A stretch of 64,000 nt of DNA from Limnoperna fortunei (lineage: Eukaryota > Mollusca > Bivalvia > Mytilida > Modiolidae): NCBI GenBank assembly GCA_944474755.1, contig OX104112.1:59427640-59491639 (forward strand), written 5' to 3'. This document shows positions 23,180 through 37,535 of this stretch, one piece after another; the stretch's first letter is position 1, and every line of letters begins with the position of its first letter. A program made the position numbers and the translations under genes. Below the pieces are notes generated by a model. That model searched no databases and was not told the DNA's origin. It was given only the letters and a program-made list of their open reading frames with translations.

Positions 23180-25726
23180 TGATGAAATGCGTACCCCGCA
23201 AACTAAATATGGGTGTGTTACACCGAAATCATAAAATAAAATCTAGGCGAGTAAATTAGAATTTGGTATGTCAGATTTAAAAATCGGTGCTCGTGTCATT
23301 GGTCTTTCCCAAAGTAAAACATGTTTAGTTATATTTTTTATACTGTCTGTTTTACGTTGCATAACGATATAACAAATCTTATTTAAAAGTAGTAATGCTT
23401 AAAGCACTTCATTAAAGGAGATAGAAAAATATATAATTGTTGGGACTTGTTTTTCAAACGAATCAGCAAATGCAATAAAATGCTAAGTGGGAATTTCGAC
23501 CAAAAGTATATCGTGTAAATTTCGTTTATCGAATAACTGTAAATTTCAATCTTCTGTCTGATTAAATTTTCAAGCAAGTTGATTATAATAAATTGAAAAG
23601 CTTTCAAATAATTTAAATGCATTGCTGACAACCAGATATAGAGTTTTATAGGAAAAAACAGTTATTTAGTAGTAGTTGACGCTTTTCGACACAACTGCAC
23701 ACCATATAAATCCATTAATACTTAGTCAAGCCTAAATGTGCGAGTATAATAGCTTGCTTCTGCTTAAAACCAATCAAAATGTATCAGAAAATACCGTTAT
23801 GCAAAACAACAAAAAGAAATACAAGGACATTTGTTCTGAGAATGTGAAGGTCTTTCCCGTTATGGTATGAAGTAGGAAAATATAATGATGTTATGGACTT
23901 TTTGTCTGTTGCTAAAAACAAAATTTCATTTCCAGTCATACAAATTACTCATTTAGGTAAAGAAAGTGGTCCAAGGTCAAACCATATACGGTTATTAAGG
24001 ACTTTTAAGCCATTGTTAGAAACAAAATTACACTTCCGGTTTTAAAATAACATATTTCAGTACAGTACATCATCCTGATTCTAAAAAATATGGTTGCTAT
24101 GGACTTCTTATAATGGTAACATTGTTGCTACACATGAACTTAACCAATGACCTTTAAATTGAAGTTTTTTTTTCATACTAATCACTTTAAATTACTATAT
24201 TATCTCAACCGTTTCCAAGTTGTAAGCCAAAAACCGATAACCCGAAACGCGCCAAAAGCCACAGCTCGAAAACCGATCATCGAACAGTTTTGGTTCAATA
24301 AACTAAATGAAGGTCTCGATGAGAGGAGGATTTTCCCATTGATTGTCTGCTCTTATCTTTTTTTTTAGACTTAGGTCGCAAAGTGACCTCTTACCTTGAC
24401 TTTTGATCGTTTTACCTTAAAATTTTCGAAAATGCAATATGTTACTTAGGATCAATGGCGGTGGTCCCAAGTTTCTAGGATATAAAAAAGAAGAAAGTTG
24501 CGTAACTTTTCGAGTAAACAACTCATAAACAGGACGTCGAATGAAAAAAATTTGCGACATATCAAATCATTGCCATAGGTAAACCAACATGTTGGATACC
24601 TCGGTTACGGTGTCTGAGTTTGTCCGCTAACAATTAAGAATTTATGGTGTTCGGGCAGATAACTTTGTTACTAAAAATAACTAGGTATCACTTAGTGAAC
24701 CAATTTATCTCCGGGTGTGCTCAATTAATGGTACCAAGTATCGAAATGACATGGCTTGACACTTTTTGGTAAAACTCCGCTGAAGAACAAACAATATAAC
24801 AACAATCATAGAAAATACAGTAATGTCTTTCCACTGTATTGGGAAAATTAAGACCTTAACATATAATCTATACCTCAATAAGTAGTGTGAAATACTCATT
24901 TATCTGCTTAAAAGATCATCTGATTTTGATCTGGTTGAGTATTATATATATAGTCAAATAGCTTTAAGTTGAATTAATTAAATGAGTTCAACATTGGTTG
25001 TTTGAGTATATTAGTATCAAAGCTGATTATGGTACATGCTTCTAAATTTAACAAATAATTTACAAACGAATTGCTGTATGAATATCTACTGGATAAAGCG
25101 AACATTATTTACTGGTAATTGTAATTTGTTTGTATTACACTACTGATGAATCACAACGAAGCTTTCCTGCCTTGTCTATCTAGCCATTACAGTAAACATG
25201 CTACAGAGTATCAAAGATGTGTGATGAAGCTGTTATAATTTTAATTGAAAAGAACACGGCTGGATGATTTATCATTACGCCTATCCTTCTAATTTGTGGT
25301 TGGGCTATTCGTTGACTTTTATCCGTAAAGTTCTAAGTTATAGGCACGTAGACTCATCACTTTCTGTTGTATCATCAATTCTCTAATTCATACTGAACTC
25401 ATCCATTGAACGTATTAATGAAATCATTAATTTTTTTTAGAAATTATCAAAACATTAAGTTATGAAACTGATGCTTAAGAACTATTTTTTCCGTGTTTAC
25501 TTTTTTTTCGAAAACTTGTTTGTATAAAATCCATTGGAATGCAATTGGAAAACAGGCTCACGAAATATAATAAATATATCTTAAAAAAGCGCAACGCTTT
25601 TTATTATTTTTTTTGAATATCTAAAATACATAATACCAGAAAATATGACGTTTTGACATAATACTTCTATTTGCGTGATAGATGGCTGAAAATTATTAAC
25701 CTGCATTTAGTGTTTTAATTCTCCGT
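23180..25726. other. AT-rich DNA with weak internal repetition
   Basis: Around 23880-24125 words such as TATGGACTT and AAACAAAATT.CA.TTCC recur at about 110-120 bases, suggesting an old tandem repeat. Nothing else is recognised. Confidence 0.35.
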
Positions 25727-25739
25727 ACATTTCACGGAA

Positions 25740-26003
25740 GGGGCCTCGGTGGCCGGTGGTCAAGGTAGTTCGTCTACTATTGATCACGTGGTCTGTCAAC
25801 ACTGAGATTGTGGGTTCGATTCTCACTGCAGACAGGGTGTACTCGACTCCAATCTTAATTGACAAGGATTGCCAGTTTTCCTACCCCAGGTCGGGGGTTT
25901 TCTCCAGGTACTCCGGCTTCCTCCCCCAATAAAATCTGGACCCCAAGATATAGCTGAAAAATTGCTGAAAGTGGCGTTAAACACCATCAAACAAACAAAA
26001 CAA
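25740..26003 (+). mobile_element. SINE family A, full length, with 13-bp target-site duplication
   Basis: Sense strand, near-consensus, with a 2-base loss in box A (GGCCGGTGG). Flanked by perfect ACATTTCACGGAA at 25727-25739 and 26004-26016. Confidence 0.93.
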
Positions 26004-26016
26004 ACATTTCACGGAA

Positions 26017-28743
26017 TCATGTAACTGCTCTTGTGCCTTTTATCAAACGCCAAATGTCTCAAAAATGCGATAGAGAACCCTAGTATCTCGTCATAATATT
26101 TGGTTTCTCTCAATAGGTTTCCTTCGGGATACTAGTTTGTATTTTAGGATGTCCCTGCGAGTTTTGTGTTATCAGGATTGAGCAACCTAGTCAAGATGAA
26201 TGATTTCTAGCATTGTTGTGCCACTATTGCGCCATATTCAGTTTGACTATTACCCGGATGTGTTACGTTTAGTAGTAACATGTCATGAATTACATATGGA
26301 ATATAGCTCAAAGTTGAAAGATATGCGCCTTATTGTTTACGGTTTCCAAGTGAACTTAGTTGTAAAAAACCTTGAACTTGTATTGGGAAGCATCCTCATC
26401 TGATACAATACGTCTTCAATATTATGTTTTACAGTGAGATAAAGGCTTTCTTACACGGCTATCGACCTTAACAGCGTCTATTATCTAAATGAAAAGTAAT
26501 GGAATTTATCCCTTATCTCGTCGATCAATGGACGTTTGATTTGTTACTTGCAGCTTTTGACCATGATTCGATGTAATGTGTCCGAACTGTTTATCAGTAG
26601 TTTGTCGCTACAGTGCGATACACGAATGTCTGTATGTAGTCTGTTGCCTGACTGTGATGAAAGAAATGTTTGTCTGTAGGCTGTTACCGCAGTGTGATCT
26701 ATGAAAAAGTGTGTTATGTTTTGTTTTCTGCGACACTTCTTATTAATCCAATATAAATAATAGGTGTGCTTAAAAGCTGACATGATATTGACCCCTTAAA
26801 AAGTCGAAAATTAAGAAGCATAAATTCTGTAATGAGGAAATGAGCTAAGGATTTGGTAACGTGTAAAATTTAAGAACAAAACTCTTACATTATAGGTATA
26901 TTTAATTATGTAATAACTGTTATCGAAATAAATTCCAATACCAGCCCAAATTCCGTTTAATGTTTTTATTTCACATCAAAAATAGCATGGCACACAAGAA
27001 GCTTGTTTCGTCTTCGGATTTATCTTGGCACTCAAGGCAAAAACGAATAATCAACGTGCTAAAGAGCCTTTATTTTCAAAGAGCAATGCCATAGAGGATT
27101 CAAAATAACTTTAAAAACAAATCACAAATTTATTGTGTAATTCGATCTATTGTGCATATCACGAAAGTATTTGTCTGACTTTATTCTTTAACGGTTTAAA
27201 GCTTTAATTTCTTAGACTTTGCTTTCTGGGTATCTGCAAAAATGTACACCCATTGGTTAGAATAATCTATAATATCTATTTATACTATTTTTATCACACT
27301 ATAAACTCAATAATTTTAATATATTGCGCACATGATCATTTAAAGAACAGCGGATTTCACAAAAAGTCCCAATTTTAAGTATAAAATATATCGTAAGTAT
27401 CGGAAGATCAAAGGGAAATGCATAGTGAATTCGGGACTTTTTACAAGTATTTTACACTTGAGACTTTTTCTGAAAAACACTGCAGATATACTATGTAAGC
27501 AATGTATACACTATACATAACCTCAATTCCAACGGTGCATTGCATGTGTATACTCTTCTACTTTGATTTTTTCTTGTAATGTTTTTACAAAGATCATTTT
27601 AAATAGATTTTCATCAACAATTGATAAATACTTTGTTTTTAGATATTCGAAAAGCTGATATGTAAACCGAGTGCATTCGGTTCTTTTGTTGTGGAAATGT
27701 GTTTATAAAGCATCGTTATTGTAAATCACCAGGCTGGATATAACTTGTTTTGTACAGATTTCCTGTAATTGCCAACGAAATTGAAAAAGCCAGTTCGTGA
27801 AACTAACTTTTAATTGTCATTTCCAGGCGATTGTCCGGGTATTACCTCGCCAGGAAATATCTTGCACGCCTGTATTTGCATAAAATGAATTAAATATAGA
27901 TTTATGTTCCACGTTGGTCGTCTGCTATCCTTTCAATTTATTGTCATATTGGTGCGCAAGCGTTTTAATATAAAAAATATTGAATTCGATACGTTATGAA
28001 TATACATTAACGTCGTTTTATTTCATTAATCAGTTTCTACTCAATTAAAATCTCTTTTATTAAACTCATTTTAACCCTTAATTTGCATTTTATTCTCTGC
28101 CATGTGAATTTACTATGTTATCGAAAAAACTAAATTAAATGTTATCCTGTCTTAATTAAAAGCAAGAAGGTTTTCATCTGAATGTTTCCTGCCAGTTGTT
28201 TCTGTCTGCATACTTATACCTTCTTTGTTTCCCATTTTTGGGGGGGTTAATTTTCGTGTTCCGGTTTTTAGCGATTTGGGGATTTATGTTTAGTGTATGC
28301 CCTCTTTATATATTTTTCCCTCTTATGATTAAAAACAATAATATTTTCTCCTAGGCACGATTCTGTTCATATTTCACCAGAATCTATATCAAATAGGTTT
28401 ATGTACTTCATATGTATTTATCTGGACTTTTCTCTTGAGTACGTTACTTTTTACGAAATTCTATCTATGGCAAGATATTCATCTCTTATTGGAGAAGTAA
28501 GTTGGAGTTTCCGGTTTCGAGCCCTAAAGTCGAGCACACCTTGCAAAACATTAAGCTCAGTCCTGGTGTTGTCACGTCGGTGAAAAATAGTTCGCAAATC
28601 TCAATATGTATATATCTAATTGCAATTGTTTCTAAAGCATATGGTATAAGTTTCCTAATATTGTAAAAAGTAATTACAGCTGAAACATCTATCGTCCATA
28701 CTTTAGGAAAAATTACGCCTGTCATGGAGCGGGTATTCTTGTT
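26017..28743. other. AT-rich DNA, nothing recognised
   Basis: A loosely repeated 50-base motif (GTCTGTA.G..TGTTRCC) occurs near 26600-26690. Otherwise no gene or repeat was recognised. Confidence 0.45.
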
Positions 28744-28862
28744 GGTTACCAGGTAGCTAGCTGACCAATAAGTTATGGTTACCAAGTAGCTGACCAATAA
28801 GTTATGGTTACCAGGTAGCTGACAAATAAGTTATGGTTACCAGGTAGCTGACCAATAAGTTA
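28744..28862. repeat. 29-bp tandem repeat
   Basis: Four copies of GGTTACCAGGTAGCTGACCA plus ATAAGTTAT. The first has a 4-bp AGCT duplication. Confidence 0.92.
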
Positions 28863-29992
28863 AGAAGAAAACATACACAGCAGAATAACAAGGTTTGAGA
28901 CTTAACACACAGAAAGGTATAACAATCTGGTTGCCTCTTGTATCTTTAATTTTTGCGCTAATAAAATTTGCAGCCTTAAAAGTTGAAAGGGCGTTAAATT
29001 GCATTCAGTCTAATTTATTCACTGCTGTAAACTTTACACGTCGTGTCAGTTGTATACAGCTTTGTCATGTATCATTTTATCGCAGTAAATAATATGTAAC
29101 AAATTTCTACTTTGCCTTTATGAAAGTATATTGTGTATTGCTGCTGTAAATATTATTGTTGTTGCACTAAGAATATGGGTTTCGCAAGTTTGTATTAGCC
29201 GTTCTGAGAGATAGTTTTTTATCCGAATTCGAGTCCATTTGTGTAACCAAAACAAAAAAAAAGATGTCAAAAGTTCAGATGAAGTTCACCCATACAGCTA
29301 TCATTTTGAAAGTCAATATACATTAGTTAACCTACGAATAAATGTCGGAAGTAAATACATCTTATGTTGCGTTACTATTTACTGTGATAGTTTCATCACT
29401 ATTAGGAGTCCATTATAGTTTTGTACGAGGTTTTTATTATTGTATTTTTTCCACCGTCCTTTCCTTGATGTGATGTATTTTTATTTTCTAATAAATTTGT
29501 TTTTTGAAATTTTGCACAGTCCCTGAAATCCATATACTAGTAGAAATTAAGAAAAATAGGCAAAGGCCAGTGGAGCTGCCATTTCCAGTAGGAAACGCAT
29601 CCGTTTAATTGAATTAATTTTAAAAACATGTCTAGATGCATTAATGCCTTTTAGGGATGAAAAGACATTAATAATACCTTTCGTTCCTGACTATGCATTC
29701 TTTCCTGACAATCAAGAAATTTAAATTGATAAAACGTTTAATTGGTGCCGTTTTAACAAGTTTTATTTCATTCATATAGATTCACGTCGACCATTTATTC
29801 TGTTATATGTGATTATAGAATCTAGTCTGGTGGAAATGTTTTTAACTATAATTGCTTCTATTTGAATAGAAATATAGTTTCAGAGGTACCAAACAAGTAG
29901 TTATATAAACGATAAGAACATTTTAGCTAAATTATGAGTAGGGAGCGCTTATGTGTGCAACATTGAGAGTAAAATGACTAGATTGATGTTTG

Positions 29993-30053
29993 GATTTTTG
30001 TTTTACGTCCATTTAGCAGTATTTCCGCAATATTCAGGACGACAAAATGACTA
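29993..30053 (-). repeat. Family B tail remnant
   Basis: On the minus strand: GTCGTCCTGAATATTGCGGA, AATACTGCTAAATGGACGTA, matching the family B 3' end. Confidence 0.45.
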
Positions 30054-30334
30054 GAAAGCAGACACTAAATATTCAGTGCAGGTTTATTATATGTGCAAAT
30101 ATGTAGCAAAGTGGCTAAACGCTCTTCAATAAAATGTCAAACTGTCTTCTGATTGGAAAGTCGTATTTTTTAATATTAAAAAAACGTTTTGGCTTAAATG
30201 AACTCGAGGGTATGGAGTGAGAGCGTAGTTTATTACGTCGTTGGTTACCATGGATAGTAATCACAATCACATATAAATTATAGATATTAATTGCCAGACA
30301 GTTTGTTGATATCGTTAAACAACTTTGAGTAGTG

Positions 30335-30440
30335 TTTCAGCTTTATCATGGCGTCCATAAGAAATCTGAATACCCATTGAGAACCACCCACTTTTAGCAG
30401 GAAAACTGCTGTCAGTGAAGGTTGTAGTCGTGTGCCAAGT
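30335..30440 (-). repeat. SINE family A remnant
   Basis: Antisense, weak: TCAGCTTTATCATGGCGTCC, AGCAGGAAAACTG and GTCGTGTGCC match the 3' and middle blocks. Confidence 0.45.
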
Positions 30441-30719
30441 CAGGAACTAGGAGCCTATGAATGACGTATAGTGTAGAAAAGAAACACTTATTTAATGCCT
30501 CGTTTTAAAAAATGTCACGTACAAGGTTCACTTTGCATCACTGATGCAACGCTATACATGTATTTCTGATTAATGCTTCTATTCTTGTGACAATTAAATT
30601 TCTCTATCGTTTACCTGTTTTACTCACTTTTTTGAAAATGTTCAAATCTGATTAGTCTGAGATCTAGCATTGCTACCATGGTATTAATAAATCACACATA
30701 CGAGAGAAAATCAACGATA

Positions 30720-30912
30720 TTTATTTGTTCTGAATGGTGTTTAACGCCACTTTTAGCATTTGTTCCAGCTATATCATAGCTAACGGTTTATATAATTGAG
30801 GAAGCCGCAGTAACAGGAGAAAACCCTTCGGTGAGAAAACTGGCAATCCTTGTCAATTAAGATTGGAGTCTTGCGGAGTTGACATACCTTGTGATAAGTA
30901 GTAGATGTTATA
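30720..30912 (-). repeat. SINE family A copy, diverged
   Basis: Antisense: TGAATGGTGTTTAACGCCAC, GAGGAAGCC, GGAGAAAACCC and CTTGTCAATTAAGATTGGAG blocks are clear; the tRNA-like head is shortened. Confidence 0.78.
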
Positions 30913-33830
30913 TCAGCTCAACACAGACGGTAGAATTTCTCACTCGTGAGACAGCGTGGTAGCCATTTTAAGCCAGTGTGATTTTGTTAGGTTTGTTTAC
31001 TCAGCCTTTTTGGGTATTAACATGAAAACAACATATGTGAGCTACTACATGAGAGCAGTATACATATACGCAAAATATGTACACCGGAAATTACTTTAAG
31101 GGCAGATAACTCTATTTGACATCTTCCAACAAAACAGCACCGGATTTTTTTAACGAATTAGTGAGAAATAGAATCAAACACCGGTGGAAGGGCAAGACGG
31201 GAAAATCACAGGCACCCGCGTGAAGGATTTTTTTGCCTCTAATTCGGCAGAGCGCGACCAGACATCCTTTCAATTGAAGTCTGAAATTTCTCGTCTTGAC
31301 TTCCTTCCGGTGGTAGATCCTTTATGTATGCATATTGTCCTATTGGTTGCTTAGTTTAACTAGTTCCTAATATATCTGGAATATCACTAGATGTTCAACA
31401 TCAAACAATCAATATAACTTATTTTATTTCCATATCCTATAATTAGTTATATGTGAATGCAATGTGGGTTGCAATTTCTTGTTGTTAACGTTGATTGTTA
31501 AAAACATTTGCTGTTCCCTCTCTTGGCATTGTTCAACGTCATAGTTGCGACTTAGCAACGACATATTGATAGACTGAAGCACGTTATTGTCGGTAAGTAA
31601 ACTTCTTTTGATAAACATTTAGATTTGCAACAATCTTGCAATTGAGATGTTTTTACCAATGCATAAATCATGTTGGTTTATTCTTAAAATTTAGAAAACA
31701 CAAGTATCCAGGGATATCACATGAGATTCCAAAATAACATAATCTGAACAAAACAGCTGCAGCTTTTGCATCGTAAACAGAAATGTTTTTTCTGCGATTT
31801 ATCTTCTTTTTCGTTTGTAAATAATGGTTAATGTAGTTTTTAGTTTAGTGCGTGAAATTTGTTGCCTACCTATATAATACTGATTGTCTACCTTTAAATT
31901 ACCGGTTGTCTATCTTTTACTCGGTTAAAGCAAGTTTCATATTTTGCTTGTCTGTCTCTAAATAATAGGCACTTATTTATTTAAAATATATATTTATATT
32001 AACCCTACAGTGTTTTTAACACTACTTCTTTAAACTATAAACAAAAACCCTTTTCAAAGTGTAGGGATGTAGACTCAAACAGCAAACCAATGGTTTTACT
32101 ATAGTTTTCCCGGATATTCTGATAGTTTTATAGAATATTCTGTAATTTTGTGTTATTATAATGATGTTCGCTTTGGCATCATATGTATAGTTGGTTTTAG
32201 GTTTCTGTCTTATTTAGCTAAGATTTGTCTAGGAAATGGAATACATTTTGCTTAGCACGCAAGATATGATGTATAAAAATATGTTTTGCTTGACCTTTGA
32301 GTTTGTACACTGTAAGATTTAATACGGTTGATGCGTGAGTAAATGAGAGTATTGTCATTAGAAGTAAAAAATTGCTTTATAAAGGCCAATTACTTGATTG
32401 ATTGATCATGGCAACGAAATTTATAAATTGACTGATTTACCGATTTCGTTAAAAATTTATCAAAAGTTGGTTAGTTCTGTTAGTCGTCAATAACAACAAA
32501 AACTTGACAACACAAGGTTTTTTTTTTCAATCGGTCATTTACTAAGACGTGTTTATATAATCTAAATAACATAACATCAAGAACTGTATGTAAGGTTTAA
32601 ACAAACTAAAAAGTTTATTGACAAAACTATATATCATTTTTTTATTTAATAACTTTATAAAGCGATGAAAAAACTATCTTTGCAACAATGACGTTATTTA
32701 TTTATTTTTATCAATACAGTATACAGTTTAAGCACTGTTGTTTGGATTTCTTAGATTTTCACTTGACACCGTGTTGCAAAGAATACTACAAAAATAACTT
32801 TTTTCTGTATCTATACGTTCTGCCTGATAAGATTTAAAACTGTAAACCATACCTAATAAGATATAATTTCCTTATGGCGTGTCCAGGGGCGTCGATACCA
32901 TCCGTGCACTCCCGACTCGCTGCGTCAAGAAAGAGACGCATCTCGATTCAAGTTAAAATAAAATTATTTCAATGCCTTTATTTAAACAATATCCAACCTG
33001 ACTCGGTTCAAGGTGTGCCCCTACTCAGTTTCCTGTAAAAGTTCGGGGTTCTCACGGCACTTCACGATATAATCAAATAAATCTGAATATATTATTGATT
33101 GAATATTCTTAATACTAAGCTGGTCGGATGCGGAATTTTCGCCTGATATTTTGATGTTTATCAAATTAAATAATCTGGTGTTTTTCTCGCACAGCTGTAA
33201 CGAAAGTGCCTTTTAAGGGTAAGACAATTAAAAACCATCCTTTGGAACGAAATCAAACAAATTTGGTTGTATAATGCTTATTTTCATGACCTCAACACGT
33301 AAATTATTTTGTTGACTCACATAAGTTTACCCCTTGTTACTATATTTTACCCAACCTCATAAATTAACTAATTATCTGAGGAGTTCTTCCATTAAAGGTC
33401 ATTCTGTTATAATAAGTCACTTGCTGGTTTGCAAGTTAAATTGAGATTGTTTGGATATTTACGTCGTAAAAGTAGTGTTCCGTTGATCCGTAAATCACTC
33501 ACAATACCATTAAAAGCAGTGTCGAATTTGAAGTTGAGACCGTTTAAGTAAAATTAGTATTTTTTATGACAGAATGAGGGATCGTTTTTTCTCTTGTCAA
33601 TACAAAGTTATTATTTGGTTCTATTTATGCAAAATACATCAATCTTTTTATAAATTTCGTCCTAAACATGTTAAAACATTACGCGCTTTCCGTAAAGAAA
33701 AAAATGTTGTTAATATAAGAAATAAATATATATTCAGTAACTATGTAACAACAGCTCAATCTATAAAACTTTGAAATTTAATTCCTGATTTGTCAAGTTT
33801 AACTCTATACAAGTCTCTCGATATTTAAGG
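30913..33830. other. AT-rich DNA, nothing recognised
   Basis: No frame with domain content. A donor-like CGGTAAGT at 31590 has no convincing exon. Confidence 0.45.
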
Positions 33831-34438
33831 ATTGTTTTCAATTGTTGGTTAGATTATTGGATATAAACGACTTTGTGTCGATTTACGCTGAATTTACCGC
33901 AAGGTTTATGTTGTTTATGTAACCTGGTCTACTGGTTCAATATTTTTAATTGACGCAAGCTTCACTTCAAATATAACACCAGGTCAGGACCCCCGATATA
34001 AGCATTTTAATTGGTTGATAATATGACGCCATTTAATATCATATGCACATGCCAATCATTTTTTAAAGCTGGAATACCTTTTCTTGATACAATTTAAATA
34101 TCAATTACATTTAACTTTACGTTAAAATTATTAAATCTTAATGCAAATTCAGCTGAGAAATGTAAATATTGAACGTCATAAAGAGAATGACGTCATAATA
34201 CGTTCGGTCTACTTGAACTTATCTATGGTACAAAATGGTTAGTCTAGAGAATACCCGAACGTCAAATTTCAACGCTGTCACCGTTGAAATCCAATGCTCC
34301 TGACCTGACGTTATATCCGAAGGCCGCTTAGGCTAATGAGGATATCATCGTCAGGGTACCAGAATAGTTGTTTATGTTGCAGCGTAAATCGATCCAAAGT
34401 CGTTTTTATTCAATAATCTAACCAACTTTTGAAAACAT
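33831..34438. mobile_element. Non-autonomous element with long terminal inverted repeats
   Basis: The arm 33831-33890 (TTGGTTAGATTATTGGATA, ACGACTTTGTGTCGATTTAC) reappears inverted at 34380-34438, about 50 of 56 bases identical. The interior of about 490 bp has no coding frame. MITE-like. Confidence 0.7.
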
Positions 34439-35012
34439 ATCTTATAAATTTTTAATTCTATAGTAAAATTGAAGTAACAAGTAATCAAATAATATTTGCA
34501 ATTCACAATTTTAGTGTCGTCACTTGTTGTTTGCGGAAGAATTCATGCATAGTTAACGTCATCCATACACATTATGACGTCACAATCAGTCACGTGCTGG
34601 AAAACCAAGTTAGGTTATACCAAATAACCAACATTCTCATGTATTGAGTATTCAAACGAAATAAAATATTTAGAAATATGCTGTGTACGTTATTCTGCTT
34701 ATTTGTTATTCCTGTTACTATTTTACTTATGTCGTATTTCTATTTATATTTATAAATCAGTGCATTTAAATCAGCATTTTTCAAATGGACAATTTGCCTG
34801 AATATTTGTTAACAGTTCAGGACTTGTCTTTGTTATCATTGGCTATATACCTAGCGACGGGGACTATACCATTTTTTAAAAAGATTTAGTGCTATATCGA
34901 GGTACTGTGCCAAAGATTAATAAACTCCCGCTCTTTTTATGTCCGATTCAATATTGTGTTATGCAATAAAATATTTTATACTTCTCCATCGAGAACAGTT
35001 TCATGTAGTGTT

Positions 35013-35076
35013 GTCTAGTGAGATATAGCGTCCTAGTCCGCGGCTCGTGCAATATACTCACCAGACAACACTGTAG
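35013..35076. repeat. Short inverted repeat
   Basis: AGTGTTGTCTAGTGAG and CTCACCAGACAACACT pair with one mismatch around a roughly 30-base spacer. Confidence 0.65.
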
Positions 35077-35159
35077 GTAGTGGTTCCATTTGCGAAGTAC
35101 ATAATAGATAAATTGTTTATTGTTGTTTAATGCTCTCAAGTAAATCTGTACATGTCTGG

Positions 35160-35215
35160 TGTTTTACCTGGTACTACAACGTCGTACCAAACAAAAACAG
35201 GACACTAAGCATTCC
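35160..35215 (+). repeat. Possible SINE family A remnant
   Basis: Only CCTGGTACTACAACGTCG and AAAAACAGGACACTAAGC resemble the 3' domain. Too short to be sure. Confidence 0.3.
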
Positions 35216-37380
35216 CTACTTGCGGTAAACAAGATTTATCTCCCATTTGCAAAGTTATCTGTTCTTTAGAGCAAGTACTTTATAATACCTACTGTGGGTA
35301 AAAAGTTGTTTTTTCTACAATATTTTTTTATTCACATATAGCAAAGCATCCGGTAAAATTTATTATGATGTGCAAACTAATTCTGCAGTTTTTTTAGTTG
35401 TACTGGTACACTCAGTCCACAGACATTATTAAAAAAAAATAAAAACTTGAGTTTTCCTTATCAGTTCAATACTAGATACCTGCTGGTATGAAAGACAACT
35501 CTTGAAAATAGGAAGTAACTCTTGTATTCCGAAAATAGGGAATATGTGTCTGAGGTTTGATGAAATATCATTTTGGAAAGGCCGTAGTACAACACTTTAT
35601 GTCTCATTCCATAGAATCGAAATACCGAAGATAAAGTACAACAGCCATAAACATGTTTAACACAGACAAAATTGCGCTGTAATTTTTGTAATAGTCTTTA
35701 ATACACATAAATTTGTTTATGTTGTTTCATGGTCTTTTTGCTATGAAAAGCACTGATTTACAAGACACAGAATGGCAATAGATTTTACTGTATGTTATGT
35801 ATTTTGTAAGCAACAAAGCAATTATAGAACAGTCAGTTGAATCACTTTTCCCTCCTTCTTACTTGATTATGACTACCTCTGGATATAACTAATTACCGGA
35901 TTTTAACTTGATCTATAATTCAACTATACAGCGTGGAGCATGAGTTGCTTCCCATTTACTCACACATGGTTTTAAGCGTGGTTTTTCTCACTCAAGTTTT
36001 AGAATTTTCTGTTTGTTTGTTGTTATCTTCATTTTTGTTTTACCGTGCTTTTTATCTATCATGAATACTCCTCGATATCTTCGATTCTTTTTCCTTGAAC
36101 ATATTCAAAGGATGTATAAAGTCTAGTATACATATTGCACTAATGTAAAAGAACGCCTTTGTAGCATTTCTGCAGTCTTCTATTTTTACATGATACTATA
36201 ATCGTCAGATTTTGATACCACCATCTTTCATAAGATTATGATGCTTTTGCAATTTTGCGTCTGCAGTAAGCTGTCATGTTTCTTTTTCGCTAATTTGTAA
36301 TTATACAACATTTATATTTACTAGAATACCCACATTAATCAAATTTGTATCTGTTTTGTGTCATGCAAATCTTCCAAGCAGACTAAGGCTATTTATTTAT
36401 GTTTTGTGTAAAAATATTTGTATGACATCATGTTTCTTCGATTGTTTCCCACAGAATCATTAAAATATTTCTCATCTTTTCTGATGCTAATTGAATTGAT
36501 TTAACTGTTGTTTAACTGTACTTTGTCTTTATCTATGTATTGATCACATGTAATTACAGTTGCCTTTCATCTTTTGTATATAAACCATATGTCATATGTT
36601 ACTTCCATTTTACAACCATTTCTCATTTATCGGTTTTGATAAAAATACAGAACAAGCACGAAAGATACCTTCACAATTCAATTAATCACTACAAGACAGG
36701 ACAAAAATCAAATCAAATTCACGAAAACCAAAATAACAGAAACGATAAAAATGAGGATATAAACTGTTAGATTTTAACAATAGCATAAAAATGTTCTTAG
36801 CCATCCTCATTTTCGAAGATTTTTTGGAAGTATGTAAGATTGAACTAGTGGGACTTTAACATGAAATAAAAGATAGTCGTTAACCGCCCTATCAACAAGG
36901 GTAAAAAGTCAAATGGCGATTACAAATCCGGATAAAGACAAACATACACCATAAATCCCCCACCCCCACTAAAACGTGAGTGACCCGAACATAAAAACAT
37001 AAGTGCCCATGGAGCTCCTGACAACTAACAATGCCTCTGCCCATAAGACACCCGAATACGTTGATATAACTTGCGATTTACACCCTATGCGAGTAATTGA
37101 TGCTTTATTATTTAGCAGTATTTGTCGTCTTTTATCTTTGCAAGGAATTTAAAAAAATTGTAAATGTCAAATTAAATTTCCTTGCAGGTCTAGTTGACAT
37201 TAAAAAAGGCAATGAACAACCTCTATCATATTATAAATTCACGTCAATAAAATTGTTATTTGTTAGCAATAAAAAGTAAAATGTAAGATATTCGAGTTTA
37301 AAAAAAAAACTATAGGACAGTGAAAAGAAAGAAACGTAAAAAAAATTAAGTCGTGAATAAAATAAATGAAAAATGAAATG
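35216..37380. other. AT-rich DNA, one short shared repeat
   Basis: At 36905-36945 the words ATTACAAATCCGGATA and GACAAACA also occur near 45810-45840, a small repeat. Nothing else is recognised. Confidence 0.4.
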
Positions 37381-37535
37381 TTAATAAAGCCATTTGATGA
37401 AGCCTTCACAATCGTAGTCAAATATATACCTTTAATAAAGCTATTTGATAAAGCCGTATCCAATCGTAGTGAAAAATATACCTTTAATAAAGCCATTTGA
37501 TAAAGCCATAACAACCGTAGTAAGAAATTTGCCTT
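37381..37535. repeat. 52-bp tandem repeat
   Basis: Nearly three copies of a unit with TTAATAAAGCCATTTGATAA, AGCC and CAATCGTAGT; starts at 37381, 37432 and 37484. Confidence 0.88.
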
